64,000 nt of DNA from NCBI RefSeq assembly GCF_003148475.1, contig NZ_QGGG01000013.1, positions 62,001 to 126,000 on the forward strand. Direction: 5' to 3'. Made by a program: the position numbers and the translations under genes. This stretch comes from Pseudaminobacter salicylatoxidans (GTDB lineage Bacteria; Pseudomonadota; Alphaproteobacteria; Rhizobiales; Rhizobiaceae). Below the pieces are notes generated by a model. That model searched no databases. It was given only the letters and a program-made list of their open reading frames with translations, and was not told the origin of the DNA. Shown one piece after another: positions 55,697-64,000 of this stretch (position 1 is its first letter; the number at the start of each line of letters is the position of its first letter).

Positions 55697-58264
55697 ATGC
55701 CGGGGGATAACCCGCTCGATGCGGGACGGGCCGTTTCCGGCGGCCACAGGGATTCGAACGGCAATGCACCCGCAACAGCGGGCTGGCGGCAGCGTAGGCT
55801 GACGCGGCCTTTCGGCCGGCTGCTTCTGGCCGCGACATCGCTGACCGCTCTTGCCCTTGTCGATCCGGCGCTGGCCCAGCACACCCCGCAGCGCGGCATT
55901 GCCGGGCTGCCGATGGGCGCGTTCGAGGTCATCCAGATGGCCGTCTTCCTGGGCGTCATGGGAGCCGCCCTGCTTTCGGCCGTGGCGCTCATCCGCGAAC
56001 GCGCCCGCACCTCGGCCGAGAATGTGGAACTGCGCGCGCATATTGCCGATCTCAACGCAACGCTGCAGCGCTCCGATGCGCTGCTCAACCTGCGCGACCA
56101 GCGCATCGTCGTCTGGGCCAACGACAATCAGAAGCCGGAACTGGTCGGCGCGCTGCCGGCGGAGGCCGCCGCGCCGGAAGACCGTGCCGCCTTCCTCGCC
56201 TTTGGCCGCTGGCTTGCCCCGCGCTCGGCGGCCGCGCTTGATCGCGCGGTGGCGGGCTTGCGTGAAAAGGGCGCGCAGTTCGATCTGATGGTGGAAACCC
56301 ACAGCGCAACCCCGCTGGAGGTGCAGGGCCGCAAGACGCCTTCGCACACGCTGCTGCGCTTCGTCTCCCTGTCGCAGACGCAGCGCGAGCACGCGCAGCT
56401 GAAACTGGAAAACCAGCGCCTTGCTGTCGATTACGACAATATGGTCGGGCTCGCCGACGCGCTGAAGATGCCGTTCTGGCTGCGCAGCGCCGATGGCCGC
56501 CTGCGCTGGGTCAACCGCGCCTATGCCGAGGCGGTGGAAGCGGCGACGCCCGAGGCCGTGTTGCGCGAGGGCAAGGAGTTCCTGGGCTCGGCCGCGCGCG
56601 AGACGATTGCCCGGCAGCACGCCGCGCATCCCGTTTTCGAACAGACGCTTTCGACCGTCATCGGCGGCGACCGGCGCAAATTCACCGTCACCGATTTCGC
56701 CAGTACCGAAGGCGCGGCCGGCATTGCCGTGGACGCCAGCGGCATCGAGGCCATCCGCGAGGAATATGAGCGGCTGGTGCGCAGCCATGCCGACACGCTG
56801 GACCAGCTCACCACGCCGGTCGCCATTTTCGACGAGCAGCAGAAGCTGCGCTTCTTCAACCAGGCGTTCCAGAAGCTCTGGGACCTCGATGCCGGCTTTC
56901 TTGACAGCGCGCCCGACAATGCGCTGCTGCTCGACCGGCTGCGCAGCGAAGGCAAGCTTGCCGAGCAGCCGGAATGGCGGCGCTGGAAGGAAAACCTGCT
57001 CGAAGCCTATCGCGCTGTCGAATCGCAGGAGCACTGGTGGCACCTGCCCGATGGCCGCACGCTGCGCGTCATCGCCAATCCGCAGCCCAAGGGCGGCGTC
57101 ACCTGGGTGTTCGAGAACGTCACCGAGCGCATCAATCTCGAAAGCCGCTACAATGCCGCCGTGCGCGTGCAGGGCGAGACGCTCGACAATCTCACCGAGG
57201 GCGTGGCCGTGTTCGGGCCCGACGGGCGCATCCGTCTCTCCAACCCGGCTTTCGTCAGCCTGTGGGGTCTGTCGTCCGATCTGGTGCAGGGCAACATGCA
57301 TATCTCGGCGATCCGGGCGCAATGCGACACCCAGGCCAAGGACAGCCCCTGGGCCAATTTCGTTGCCGCCGTCACCGGCTTCGATGAGGAACGCCGCGAC
57401 GGACGCGGCCAGACCGAGCTGAACAACGGCACGGTGCTGCGTTATGCGGTGATCCATCTGCCCAACGGGCAGGTGATGATCACCTTCGTCGACGTCACCG
57501 ACAGCGTGAATGTCGAACGCGCGCTGAAGGACAAGAACGAGGCGCTGCAGCGCGCCGACCAGCTCAAGAACGATTTCGTCCAGCACGTGTCCTATGAGCT
57601 GCGCTCGCCGCTCACCAACATCATCGGCTTCACCGAGCTTCTGGCGCTGCCGGCCACGGGGCCGCTGGCGCCGCGCCAGCGCGAATATCTGGAACATATC
57701 GGCTCGTCCTCGGCGGTGTTGCTGACCGTCGTCAACGACATCCTCGACCTGGCAACCGTCGATGCCGGCATCATGGAGCTCGAGGTCGGTGAGGTGCGCG
57801 TGGACCAGACCATCGCGGCCGCCGCCGAACTGGTGTCCGATCGCATGGACGAGCACGGCATCCGCCTGACCATCGACACCGGGCAGGCGCCGCAAAGCTT
57901 CCACGGCGATGAAACGCGCATCCGCCAGATTCTCTACAACCTGCTCAGCAACGCGGCCAATTACGCGCCCGAGGCAAGCACCGTCTCGCTCGCCTGCCGT
58001 CAGGTAGGGCAGGGCGTGGAATTCGCCGTGCATGACGACGGCCCCGGCATGCCGCCGGAAATCCTCGACACCGTGTTCCGCCGTTTCGAGCCGCGGGTGA
58101 ATGGCGGCCGCCGCCGTGGCGCGGGCCTTGGCCTGTCCATCGTCAAGAGCTTCGTGGAACTGCATGGCGGCTCGGTGCGGATCGAAACCGGCCAGGATCG
58201 CGGTACGACTGTGATATGCCTGTTTCCCAACGTGCCGACCGGCGTTCGCCAGGCGGCGGAGTAG
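55697..58264 (+). CDS. divL: DivL-type sensor kinase homologue with Tyr in the H-box
   Basis: 855 residues. One strong membrane helix lies at about 78-99, after a signal-like stretch at about 38-60; PAS-like domains fill about 240-600. The dimerisation helix reads NDFVQHVSYELRSPLTNII, with Tyr633 where histidine kinases have the phospho-accepting His. The catalytic domain keeps the N-box (NLLSNAANYAPEA), DDGPGMP and GAGLGLSIVKS. In Caulobacter, DivL works with CckA and DivK in the CtrA pathway rather than as a simple kinase. It precedes tsaE directly, as in other alphaproteobacteria. Confidence 0.93.
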   Translation: MPGDNPLDAGRAVSGGHRDSNGNAPATAGWRQRRLTRPFGRLLLAATSLTALALVDPALAQHTPQRGIAGLPMGAFEVIQMAVFLGVMGAALLSAVALIRERARTSAENVELRAHIADLNATLQRSDALLNLRDQRIVVWANDNQKPELVGALPAEAAAPEDRAAFLAFGRWLAPRSAAALDRAVAGLREKGAQFDLMVETHSATPLEVQGRKTPSHTLLRFVSLSQTQREHAQLKLENQRLAVDYDNMVGLADALKMPFWLRSADGRLRWVNRAYAEAVEAATPEAVLREGKEFLGSAARETIARQHAAHPVFEQTLSTVIGGDRRKFTVTDFASTEGAAGIAVDASGIEAIREEYERLVRSHADTLDQLTTPVAIFDEQQKLRFFNQAFQKLWDLDAGFLDSAPDNALLLDRLRSEGKLAEQPEWRRWKENLLEAYRAVESQEHWWHLPDGRTLRVIANPQPKGGVTWVFENVTERINLESRYNAAVRVQGETLDNLTEGVAVFGPDGRIRLSNPAFVSLWGLSSDLVQGNMHISAIRAQCDTQAKDSPWANFVAAVTGFDEERRDGRGQTELNNGTVLRYAVIHLPNGQVMITFVDVTDSVNVERALKDKNEALQRADQLKNDFVQHVSYELRSPLTNIIGFTELLALPATGPLAPRQREYLEHIGSSSAVLLTVVNDILDLATVDAGIMELEVGEVRVDQTIAAAAELVSDRMDEHGIRLTIDTGQAPQSFHGDETRIRQILYNLLSNAANYAPEASTVSLACRQVGQGVEFAVHDDGPGMPPEILDTVFRRFEPRVNGGRRRGAGLGLSIVKSFVELHGGSVRIETGQDRGTTVICLFPNVPTGVRQAAE

Positions 58265-59776
58265 ATGACCGAAACGGTTTTCGAGCGTTTCCTGCCGGAT
58301 GAACCGGCGACCCTTCGTCTGGGCGAGGATCTGGCGCTGGCCTTGCGGCGCGGCGACGTGCTGGCGCTGCATGGCGACCTCGGCACCGGCAAGACGACGC
58401 TGGCGCGCAGCCTCATCCGGGCGCTGGCCGGCGATCCTGAACTGGAAGTGCCGAGCCCCACCTTCACGCTGGTGCAGGTCTATGAGGGGCGGCTGCCGAT
58501 CCAGCATTTCGACCTCTACCGCCTGTCGTCGGAGGAGGAACTGGACGAACTCGGCTTCGATGACGCGCTGGAGCAGGGTGCGGCTCTGGTGGAATGGCCG
58601 GAAAAGGCGGGCAACCGCATGCCGGCGAGCGCCACCCGCGTCGAGTTGACCGAGGAAGGCACCGGCCGCCGCGTCCGTATCGTCGTGCCGGATGCCGGTG
58701 CTGCTACGCGTTTTGCGCGTTCCTTCGCCATCCGTGATTTTCTGGAACGTTCCGGCTGGGGCGAGGCCGCGCGCTCCTATTTCACGGGGGATGCCTCGGC
58801 GCGCGCCTATGAGATCGTTGCGCGCGAAGGCCATGCGCCGCGCGTGCTGATGAACTCACCCGAGCTGCTGCTGGGGCCGCCCGTGCGCGACGGCAGGGCC
58901 TATGCCGAGATCGCCCACACCGCACGCACCGTCGCGGCCTTCGTCGCGCTTGATCGCGCGCTGCACGAGGCTGGCGTCAGCGTGCCGGAAATCCATGCGC
59001 AGGATCTTGAAAATGGTTTCCTGCTGATCGAGCATCTCGGCGCGCAAGGCTTTCTGCTCGATGGCAAGCCGGTTGCGGAGCGCTATGTGGCCGCCGCCGA
59101 ACTGCTCGCCATGTTGCACGGCAAATCATGGCCGGATCGCATCGAGGTTGCGCCCGGCGTCGTACACACGGTGCCGCCTTTCGACCGCGACGCCATGCTG
59201 ATCGAGGTCGAACTGCTGCTCGACTGGTATGTGCCGGCGGTAACGGGCAAGCCGGCCGATGCCGGATTGCGCAAGGAATATGTGCGCCTCTGGAATGCGG
59301 TGATCGACCGGCTGGAACACGCCGAGAAAGGCCTCGTGCAGCGCGACTTCCATTCGCCCAATATCATCTGGCGTGCCGAGCGCAGCGGTTTCGACCGGCT
59401 CGGCATCATCGATTTCCAGGACGCGCTGATCGGCCCCGCGGCCTATGACGTCGCCTCGCTCGCCATGGACGCGCGCGTGACCGTGCCCGAGAAGATCGAG
59501 GCGGCCGTGACAAAAACCTATGTCGCGGCGCGGCAGGCCGCTGGCGGGTTTGACGCGGAAAGCTTCGCCGAGGCCTATGCCATCATGGCCGCGCAGCGCA
59601 ATTCCAAGATCCTCGGCATCTTCGTGCGGCTCGACCGGCGCGACGGCAAGCCGGACTATCTGAAACACTTGCCGCGCATCCGCGACTATCTGCGCCGTGC
59701 ACTTGCCCATCCCGCCCTTGCCGAACTGCGCGATTTCTATCAGGTTCACGGCTTCATCGAGGACGCAAAGCTTTGA
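58265..59776 (+). CDS. tsaE: TsaE-AmgK fusion: tRNA t6A synthesis ATPase fused to an aminoglycoside phosphotransferase-like sugar kinase
   Basis: 503 residues. Residues 1-150 are TsaE (YjeE): GDLGTGKTTLARSL (Walker A) and SPTFTLVQVYEG. Residues about 165-503 are a choline kinase/APH fold: YFTGDASARAYEIV, LVQRDFHSPNIIW (catalytic Asp and Asn) and LGIIDFQDALIGPAAYD (metal-binding Asp). The second half matches AmgK-type N-acetylmuramate/GlcNAc anomeric kinases, supported by the adjacent murU. TsaE pairs with TsaB and TsaD for t6A. The start abuts the divL stop. Confidence 0.9.
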   Translation: MTETVFERFLPDEPATLRLGEDLALALRRGDVLALHGDLGTGKTTLARSLIRALAGDPELEVPSPTFTLVQVYEGRLPIQHFDLYRLSSEEELDELGFDDALEQGAALVEWPEKAGNRMPASATRVELTEEGTGRRVRIVVPDAGAATRFARSFAIRDFLERSGWGEAARSYFTGDASARAYEIVAREGHAPRVLMNSPELLLGPPVRDGRAYAEIAHTARTVAAFVALDRALHEAGVSVPEIHAQDLENGFLLIEHLGAQGFLLDGKPVAERYVAAAELLAMLHGKSWPDRIEVAPGVVHTVPPFDRDAMLIEVELLLDWYVPAVTGKPADAGLRKEYVRLWNAVIDRLEHAEKGLVQRDFHSPNIIWRAERSGFDRLGIIDFQDALIGPAAYDVASLAMDARVTVPEKIEAAVTKTYVAARQAAGGFDAESFAEAYAIMAAQRNSKILGIFVRLDRRDGKPDYLKHLPRIRDYLRRALAHPALAELRDFYQVHGFIEDAKL

Positions 59777-60504
59777 CCGATCGCATGCCCAAAAACGCCA
59801 TGGTTCTTGCCGCAGGGCTCGGCAAGCGCATGCGGCCGCTGACCGAGACCATGCCCAAGCCTCTGGTGCGTGTGGCCGGCAAGACGCTGCTGGACTGGGG
59901 GCTGGACAGCCTCGCCGAGGTCGGTGTGGCGAAGGCGGTGGTGAACGTCCATTATTTTCCGGAGCAGATTGTCGCCCATGTGGCCGGTCGCAGCCGGCCG
60001 GCCGTCGTGATTTCGGATGAAAGCGGGGGCTTGCTCGATTCGGCCGGGGGCATCGTCAAGGCGCTGCCGCAACTCGGCGCCGACCCCTTTCTGGTCATTA
60101 ACGCCGATACCTTCTGGATCGACCGCGACCGGCCGAATCTCGAGCGCCTCGCCCTTGCGTGGGACGCGGCGAGTATGGATATTCTGCTTATGCTTGCGGA
60201 TTTCTCTTCGGCAACTGGCCACAGCGGCGGCACGGATTTCCTGGCCGACCCCGACGGCAGGCTGCGTCGCGCGGCCGGTGATCCCGCCGGCATGATCTAT
60301 GCCGGCGCCGCCATCATGCACCCGCGTGTCTTCGCCGCCGCCGACGCAGCGCCGCATTCGCTCAACCTTTACTTCGACCGCGCCATCGCCGCGGGCAGGC
60401 TCCATGGCATGAAGATGGAAGGCCGCTGGATCACCGTCGGCACCCCCGATGCCATCGCGCCCGCGGAAGCGGCGGTCGCCGATGCCGTGGCGCAGGACGC
60501 ATGA
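59773..60504 (+). CDS. murU: MurU-like sugar-1-phosphate nucleotidyltransferase
   Basis: 243 residues. The nucleotide-binding motif is MVLAAGLGKRMRPLTETMPKPLV with the Lys of MPKP; LVINADTFWID carries the metal-binding Asp. With AmgK it converts N-acetylmuramate-1-phosphate to UDP-MurNAc in the recycling bypass. Start by TTG at 59773 would overlap the fusion gene (TTGA); ATG 59785 is an alternative. Specificity for MurNAc-1-P is inferred from the context. Confidence 0.88.
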   Translation: MTDRMPKNAMVLAAGLGKRMRPLTETMPKPLVRVAGKTLLDWGLDSLAEVGVAKAVVNVHYFPEQIVAHVAGRSRPAVVISDESGGLLDSAGGIVKALPQLGADPFLVINADTFWIDRDRPNLERLALAWDAASMDILLMLADFSSATGHSGGTDFLADPDGRLRRAAGDPAGMIYAGAAIMHPRVFAAADAAPHSLNLYFDRAIAAGRLHGMKMEGRWITVGTPDAIAPAEAAVADAVAQDA

Positions 60505-63500
60505 GCGGGCACACCGTCCTCCCCCGCCTGTTTTCCATTCCGCCTGCTGCCGCCTTTTTGCCGACGCTGGCGCAGAGCCTGATCGACGGCCGTCTGATCC
60601 CCGATTTCCGTTTCGACGGCGATCCGCTGGCGCTGGCAGATGTCACCATCTATGTGCCGACGCGCCGCGCCGCGCGCGAACTGCGCAGCGTTTTCGTCGA
60701 AAAGGCGAAAGGCGGCTCGGCCATCCTGCCGACGATCCGGCCGCTCGGCGAATTCGACGAGGACGAGGCTCTGTTCGCGCCCGAAGGCGCTGGCGAGTTG
60801 GACTTCGCGCCGCCGATTGCGGCCATCGACCGGCTGCTTCTCCTGGCTCCTCTGGTGCGCAACTGGAAGCGGCGGCTGCCGGCCCATGTCGCAAGCCTGT
60901 TCGAGGAGGAAATCGTCGTCCCGGCCTCGGCCGCCGATGCGGTGTGGCTGGCGCGCGATCTGGCCGGGCTGATGGACGAGATCGAGACCGAGGGCTCGGA
61001 CTGGTCGCGGCTACATGATCTGGTGTCCGGCGACCTCGCCAACTGGTGGCAGGTGACGCTGGATTTCCTCGAAATCGTCATGACCGCCTGGCCCAACCTC
61101 CTGGCCGAGCTCGACCGTTCCAATCCGGCCGCGCACCGCAATGCGCTGATCCGGCTGGAGGCGGAGCGGTTGCGGCAAAGGCCGCCGCGAGGGCCGGTCA
61201 TCGCCGCCGGCTCCACCGGCTCCATCCCCGCCACCGCCGAGCTTTTGGCGGCCATCGCGCGGCTGCCGCGCGGCGCGGTGGTGCTGCCCGGCCTCGACCG
61301 GAGCATGGACGAGCGCTCCTGGTCGGTCGTTTCGGCGGAAACCTTGCCTGCCGCCGTGCTCGGCCACCCGCAATATGGCCTGGCCAAGCTGTTGAAAAAG
61401 ATCGGCATTTTGCGTGGGGACGTCGAGGAGATCGGCGCGGTCTCGCCGGCACAGGCGCTTCGCGATGCGCTGGTCGCGCAGGCCCTGCTGCCGGCAGAAA
61501 CCACCGACGCCTGGGCCGGCCGGCGGGCAGGGGTTTCGGAGACGGATGTTGAAAGCGCCTTTGCCGGCGTGACACTACTCGAAGCCGCCAGCGAGCGCGA
61601 CGAGGCGGTGGCGATCGCGCTTGCCTTGCGCAAGGCGATTGCCGATCCCGGCCACAAGGCGGCGCTCGTCACCGGCGACCGCAACCTCGCCCGCCGCGTC
61701 TCGGCCGAGCTTTTGCGCTTCGGCATCCAGGCCAATGATTCCGGCGGCACGCCGCTCGCCAACACGCCGCCCGGCGCGCTGCTGCGCATCATGCTGCAGG
61801 CGGCATTCCGACCGGGCGATCCGGTTTCGGTGCTGTCGCTGCTGAAGCATCCGCTGCTGTCGCTCGGCTTGGAGCGTCGGCACGTTCGGCACGCCGCCGA
61901 GACCATCGAACTGGTGGCACTGCGCGGCGGCACCGGCAGGCCGGATGTCGCCCATCTCGGAACCCTGTTCGAAGAGCGCCTTGCGGGACTGGCCGGGGAG
62001 GCACGAAAACCGTTCTGGGAAACGCGCCTGACCGAAAGGCGGCTCACCGACGCCCGCGCCGTGCTCGCCCGGCTCGACGAGGCGCTGGCCCCGCTGGTCG
62101 CCTTCCGGGGTGAGAGCGAGGTGGAGCTTTCGGCCATCGTCCGCGCCACCGTCATCGTGCTCGAAGCGCTTGGCCGCAGTGCCGATGGCAGCCTGACCGA
62201 ACTTTACGGCGGCGAGGCGGGCGAAAAGCTGGCCGACTTGCTGCGCGGGCTGGTGGCCACCACCGCGCCCTTTTCCTTCGCGGCCGACGAATGGCCCGAT
62301 ATTGCCGAGGCGCTGGTCGCGCCGGAGGTGGTAAAGCCTGCGCATGGCGGCGATGGCCGCGTCTCGATCTGGGGCGCGCTGGAAGCCCGCCTGCTCAGCG
62401 TCGACACGCTTATCGTCGGCGGACTGAACGAGGGCGTGTGGCCGCGCAAGGCGCAGGCCGACCGCTTCATGTCGCGGCTGATGAAGACCGGCATCGAGCT
62501 GGAGCCGCCGGAACGGCGCATCGGCCAATCGGCGCATGATTTCCAGATGGCGCTGGGCACGCCGCAAGTGATCCTGACGCGCTCGGCGCGATCGGGTGAT
62601 GCGCCGGCTGTGCCCTCGCGCTGGCTGCAGCGCATTTTGACCTTCGCAGGACCGGCCACGGCTGCCGCCATGCGCGCGCGCGGCGAGGAGTTGCTAGGCT
62701 GGGCGCGCGCGCTGGATGCCGGCCCGCAGATCCCCTTCGCCGAACGCCCGCAGCCGACCCCCCCGGTGGACGCCCGACCGCGTCATTTCTCTGTCACCGA
62801 GATCGAGACGCTGCGCCGCGATCCCTATGCGATCTATGCCAAGCGTATCCTCAGGCTGATGAAGCTGGAAGAGTTGGTGCGCGATCCCGGCGCGGCCGAG
62901 CGCGGCACGCTGTTCCACGACATCATGCAGCGTTTCACGAGCTCAGGCATCGATCCGAAGGCGGACACCGCGCTCGATGTGCTGCTCGACGCCGGCCGCG
63001 CCGCCTTTGCCGAGGCCGCGCTGCCGGAAGACGTGCGCGCCGTGTGGTGGCAGCGCTTCGAGAAGCTGGCGGAAAACATCATCGTGTGGGAGCGCAGCCG
63101 CGCGCTGGGGACAAAGGCCCGCCACCCGGAAGCACGCGCCGAAAAGACACCCGTGGGCGCTTCGGGCGTGACGCTGTCCGGCTATGCCGACCGCGTCGAC
63201 CTGCTTGCCGCCGGCATGGCCGACATCATCGACTACAAGACCGGCTCCTCGCCCTCCAAGGCGCAGGCGCACACGCTGCTGGCCCCGCAGCTTGCGCTGG
63301 AAGGCGCGCTCCTGAAGCGCGGCGCGTTCCATGACCTTGGATCGCTGCAACCGGCGGACCTCGCCTTCGTGCGCTTTAAGCCCAATGGCGAGGTGTTCGA
63401 GGAATCGATCCTCGACTACAACCGCAAGCCCCGCCCGGCCGGCGATCTGGCGGAGGAAGCCTGGCATCGGCTGGAGGAGCTTCTGCAGCACTACAACCGC

Positions 63501-63635
63501 GCCGGGACCGGCTATCTGTCGCGCGCGCTGCCGTTCCGCGAGGGTGAAACGGATGGCGACTACGACCATCTGGCGCGGGTGCTGGAATGGTCTGCCGGCG
63601 GCGACAATGCGGGCGAATCCGGGGGCGAGGAATGA
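60501..63635 (+). CDS. addB: Double-strand break repair protein AddB
   Basis: 1044 residues, normal for the alphaproteobacterial AddB. The N-terminal half is an inactivated helicase-like region (YVPTRRAARELRSVF, and VLPGLDRSMDERSW), and the C-terminal end is a RecB-type nuclease domain with DIIDYKTGSSPSKAQAHTLLAPQLALEG (about residues 905-935), Asp and Lys retained. With AddA it processes DNA ends for RecA recombination at Chi-like sites. It overlaps murU and addA by four bases each. Confidence 0.96.
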   Translation: MSGHTVLPRLFSIPPAAAFLPTLAQSLIDGRLIPDFRFDGDPLALADVTIYVPTRRAARELRSVFVEKAKGGSAILPTIRPLGEFDEDEALFAPEGAGELDFAPPIAAIDRLLLLAPLVRNWKRRLPAHVASLFEEEIVVPASAADAVWLARDLAGLMDEIETEGSDWSRLHDLVSGDLANWWQVTLDFLEIVMTAWPNLLAELDRSNPAAHRNALIRLEAERLRQRPPRGPVIAAGSTGSIPATAELLAAIARLPRGAVVLPGLDRSMDERSWSVVSAETLPAAVLGHPQYGLAKLLKKIGILRGDVEEIGAVSPAQALRDALVAQALLPAETTDAWAGRRAGVSETDVESAFAGVTLLEAASERDEAVAIALALRKAIADPGHKAALVTGDRNLARRVSAELLRFGIQANDSGGTPLANTPPGALLRIMLQAAFRPGDPVSVLSLLKHPLLSLGLERRHVRHAAETIELVALRGGTGRPDVAHLGTLFEERLAGLAGEARKPFWETRLTERRLTDARAVLARLDEALAPLVAFRGESEVELSAIVRATVIVLEALGRSADGSLTELYGGEAGEKLADLLRGLVATTAPFSFAADEWPDIAEALVAPEVVKPAHGGDGRVSIWGALEARLLSVDTLIVGGLNEGVWPRKAQADRFMSRLMKTGIELEPPERRIGQSAHDFQMALGTPQVILTRSARSGDAPAVPSRWLQRILTFAGPATAAAMRARGEELLGWARALDAGPQIPFAERPQPTPPVDARPRHFSVTEIETLRRDPYAIYAKRILRLMKLEELVRDPGAAERGTLFHDIMQRFTSSGIDPKADTALDVLLDAGRAAFAEAALPEDVRAVWWQRFEKLAENIIVWERSRALGTKARHPEARAEKTPVGASGVTLSGYADRVDLLAAGMADIIDYKTGSSPSKAQAHTLLAPQLALEGALLKRGAFHDLGSLQPADLAFVRFKPNGEVFEESILDYNRKPRPAGDLAEEAWHRLEELLQHYNRAGTGYLSRALPFREGETDGDYDHLARVLEWSAGGDNAGESGGEE

Positions 63636-64000
63636 GGAAGATCTTTTCCGTTCCCACCGAAACCGTCGAGCGGCAGGCCAAGGCCGCCGATCCGCGAAAT
63701 TCCGTCTGGGTGTCGGCCAATGCCGGCTCGGGCAAGACGCATGTGCTGTCGCAGCGTGTCATCCGGCTTTTGCTGGAGGGCACGGACCCGTCGAAGATCC
63801 TGTGCCTTACCTATACGCGCGCGGCCGCCGCCAACATGTCCAACCGCGTCTTCGGCAATCTGTCGAAATGGACCATGCTGGATGACGAGGCCCTGCGCGC
63901 CGAGATCGAGAAGCTGGAGGGCCGCGCGCCCAGCGCCGAAAAGCTGCGCCGCGCGCGCCGGCTGTTTGCCGAGGCGCTGGAAACGCCGGGCGGGCTGAAA
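63632..64000 (+). CDS. addA: Double-strand break repair helicase AddA (3' end outside window)
   Basis: The first 123 codons of a much longer gene. Walker A is SVWVSANAGSGKTHVLSQRVIRLLL (residues about 25-49) and motif Ia is ILCLTYTRAAAANMSNRVF, typical of UvrD-family helicases. It should continue for about 1000 residues beyond the window. The ATG overlaps the addB stop (ATGA), confirming the addBA order. Confidence 0.95.
   Translation, partial: MRKIFSVPTETVERQAKAADPRNSVWVSANAGSGKTHVLSQRVIRLLLEGTDPSKILCLTYTRAAAANMSNRVFGNLSKWTMLDDEALRAEIEKLEGRAPSAEKLRRARRLFAEALETPGGLK

Noticed and set aside
55673-58834. A 1053-codon minus-strand frame opposite divL and tsaE
   Set aside because: Same reason: antisense to strongly conserved genes, with low-complexity Arg/His/Gly composition and no motifs.

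Overview
The window looks like a chromosomal, core-genome segment from a GC-rich alphaproteobacterium of the order Hyphomicrobiales (Rhizobiales), probably close to Phyllobacteriaceae/Mesorhizobium-like or Brucella-like bacteria. The evidence is gene order and gene content: rho-hemJ-hemE-origin-PEP synthase/PPDK regulator-maf-aroE-coaE-dnaQ-secB, mnmE-mnmG-rsmG-parA-parB with parS sites, a hem cluster carrying a mitofilin/Mic60 homologue, the ChvG/ChvI system beside pckA and a short HprK-EIIA-HPr set, and a DivL-type kinase with Tyr in the H-box. I saw no prophage, insertion sequence, CRISPR array or rRNA operon. Genus-level placement is inference.

Layout. 1-1.9 kb: the end of a LON-domain gene, a Trm112-like gene, YggT, tRNA-Ala(CGC) and a small secreted protein. 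2-6.7 kb: a purine permease, two tiny coupled membrane ORFs, an MFS transporter, a glutamine amidotransferase and a TerB-like protein. 6.8-11.7 kb (minus strand): hemC-hemD-Mic60-like-hemY. 11.7-15.2 kb (plus): tsaD-gpsA-YciI-EVE-methyltransferase. 15.3-17.2 kb: an L,D-transpeptidase, an OmpR-type response regulator and a cNMP-binding-domain protein. 17.6-23.3 kb (minus): mnmE, mnmG, rsmG, parA and parB, with one parS site inside rsmG and four between mnmG and mnmE. 23.4-28.6 kb: a DUF255/YyaL protein, rho, hemJ and hemE. 28.57-28.97 kb: the probable replication origin. 29-37 kb: PPDK/PEPS regulator, maf, aroE, coaE, dnaQ, secB, fxsA, a Tim44-like gene, mltA, smr, a Cro/C1-type regulator and a DUF1402 gene. 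38-41 kb (minus): hslV-GNAT-DUF2585-hslU. 41.2-46.2 kb (plus): hisB-DUF2628-hisH-DUF1330-hisA-hisF-hisE-coaA. 46.2-49.7 kb (minus): alkB, a BON-LysM protein, arfB and pckA. 50-54 kb (plus): chvI-chvG-hprK-EIIA-HPr. 54.1-64 kb: ahcY, divL, a tsaE-amgK fusion, murU, addB and the start of addA.

How it fits together. The 17.5-29 kb block is the chromosome-maintenance centre: replication probably starts in the hemE-proximal gap, which has DnaA boxes and a tight cluster of four GANTC (CcrM-type) sites, while ParB loads at parS sites about 7-9 kb away. Cell-envelope and cell-cycle signalling genes (ChvGI, DivL, L,D-transpeptidase, MltA, AmgK/MurU) and carbon/phosphate signalling (PckA, HprK, EIIA, HPr, PPDK regulator) lie on both sides. 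Most genes form tight operons with 4-base ATGA/GTGA/TTGA overlaps. The most unusual local structure is a partial tandem duplication of the hisF 5' end, which leaves a 36-codon relay ORF coupled to hisA on one side and hisF on the other. I found no clear candidate for a wholly new multi-gene system; the window is mostly well-known housekeeping genes with a few features worth checking.
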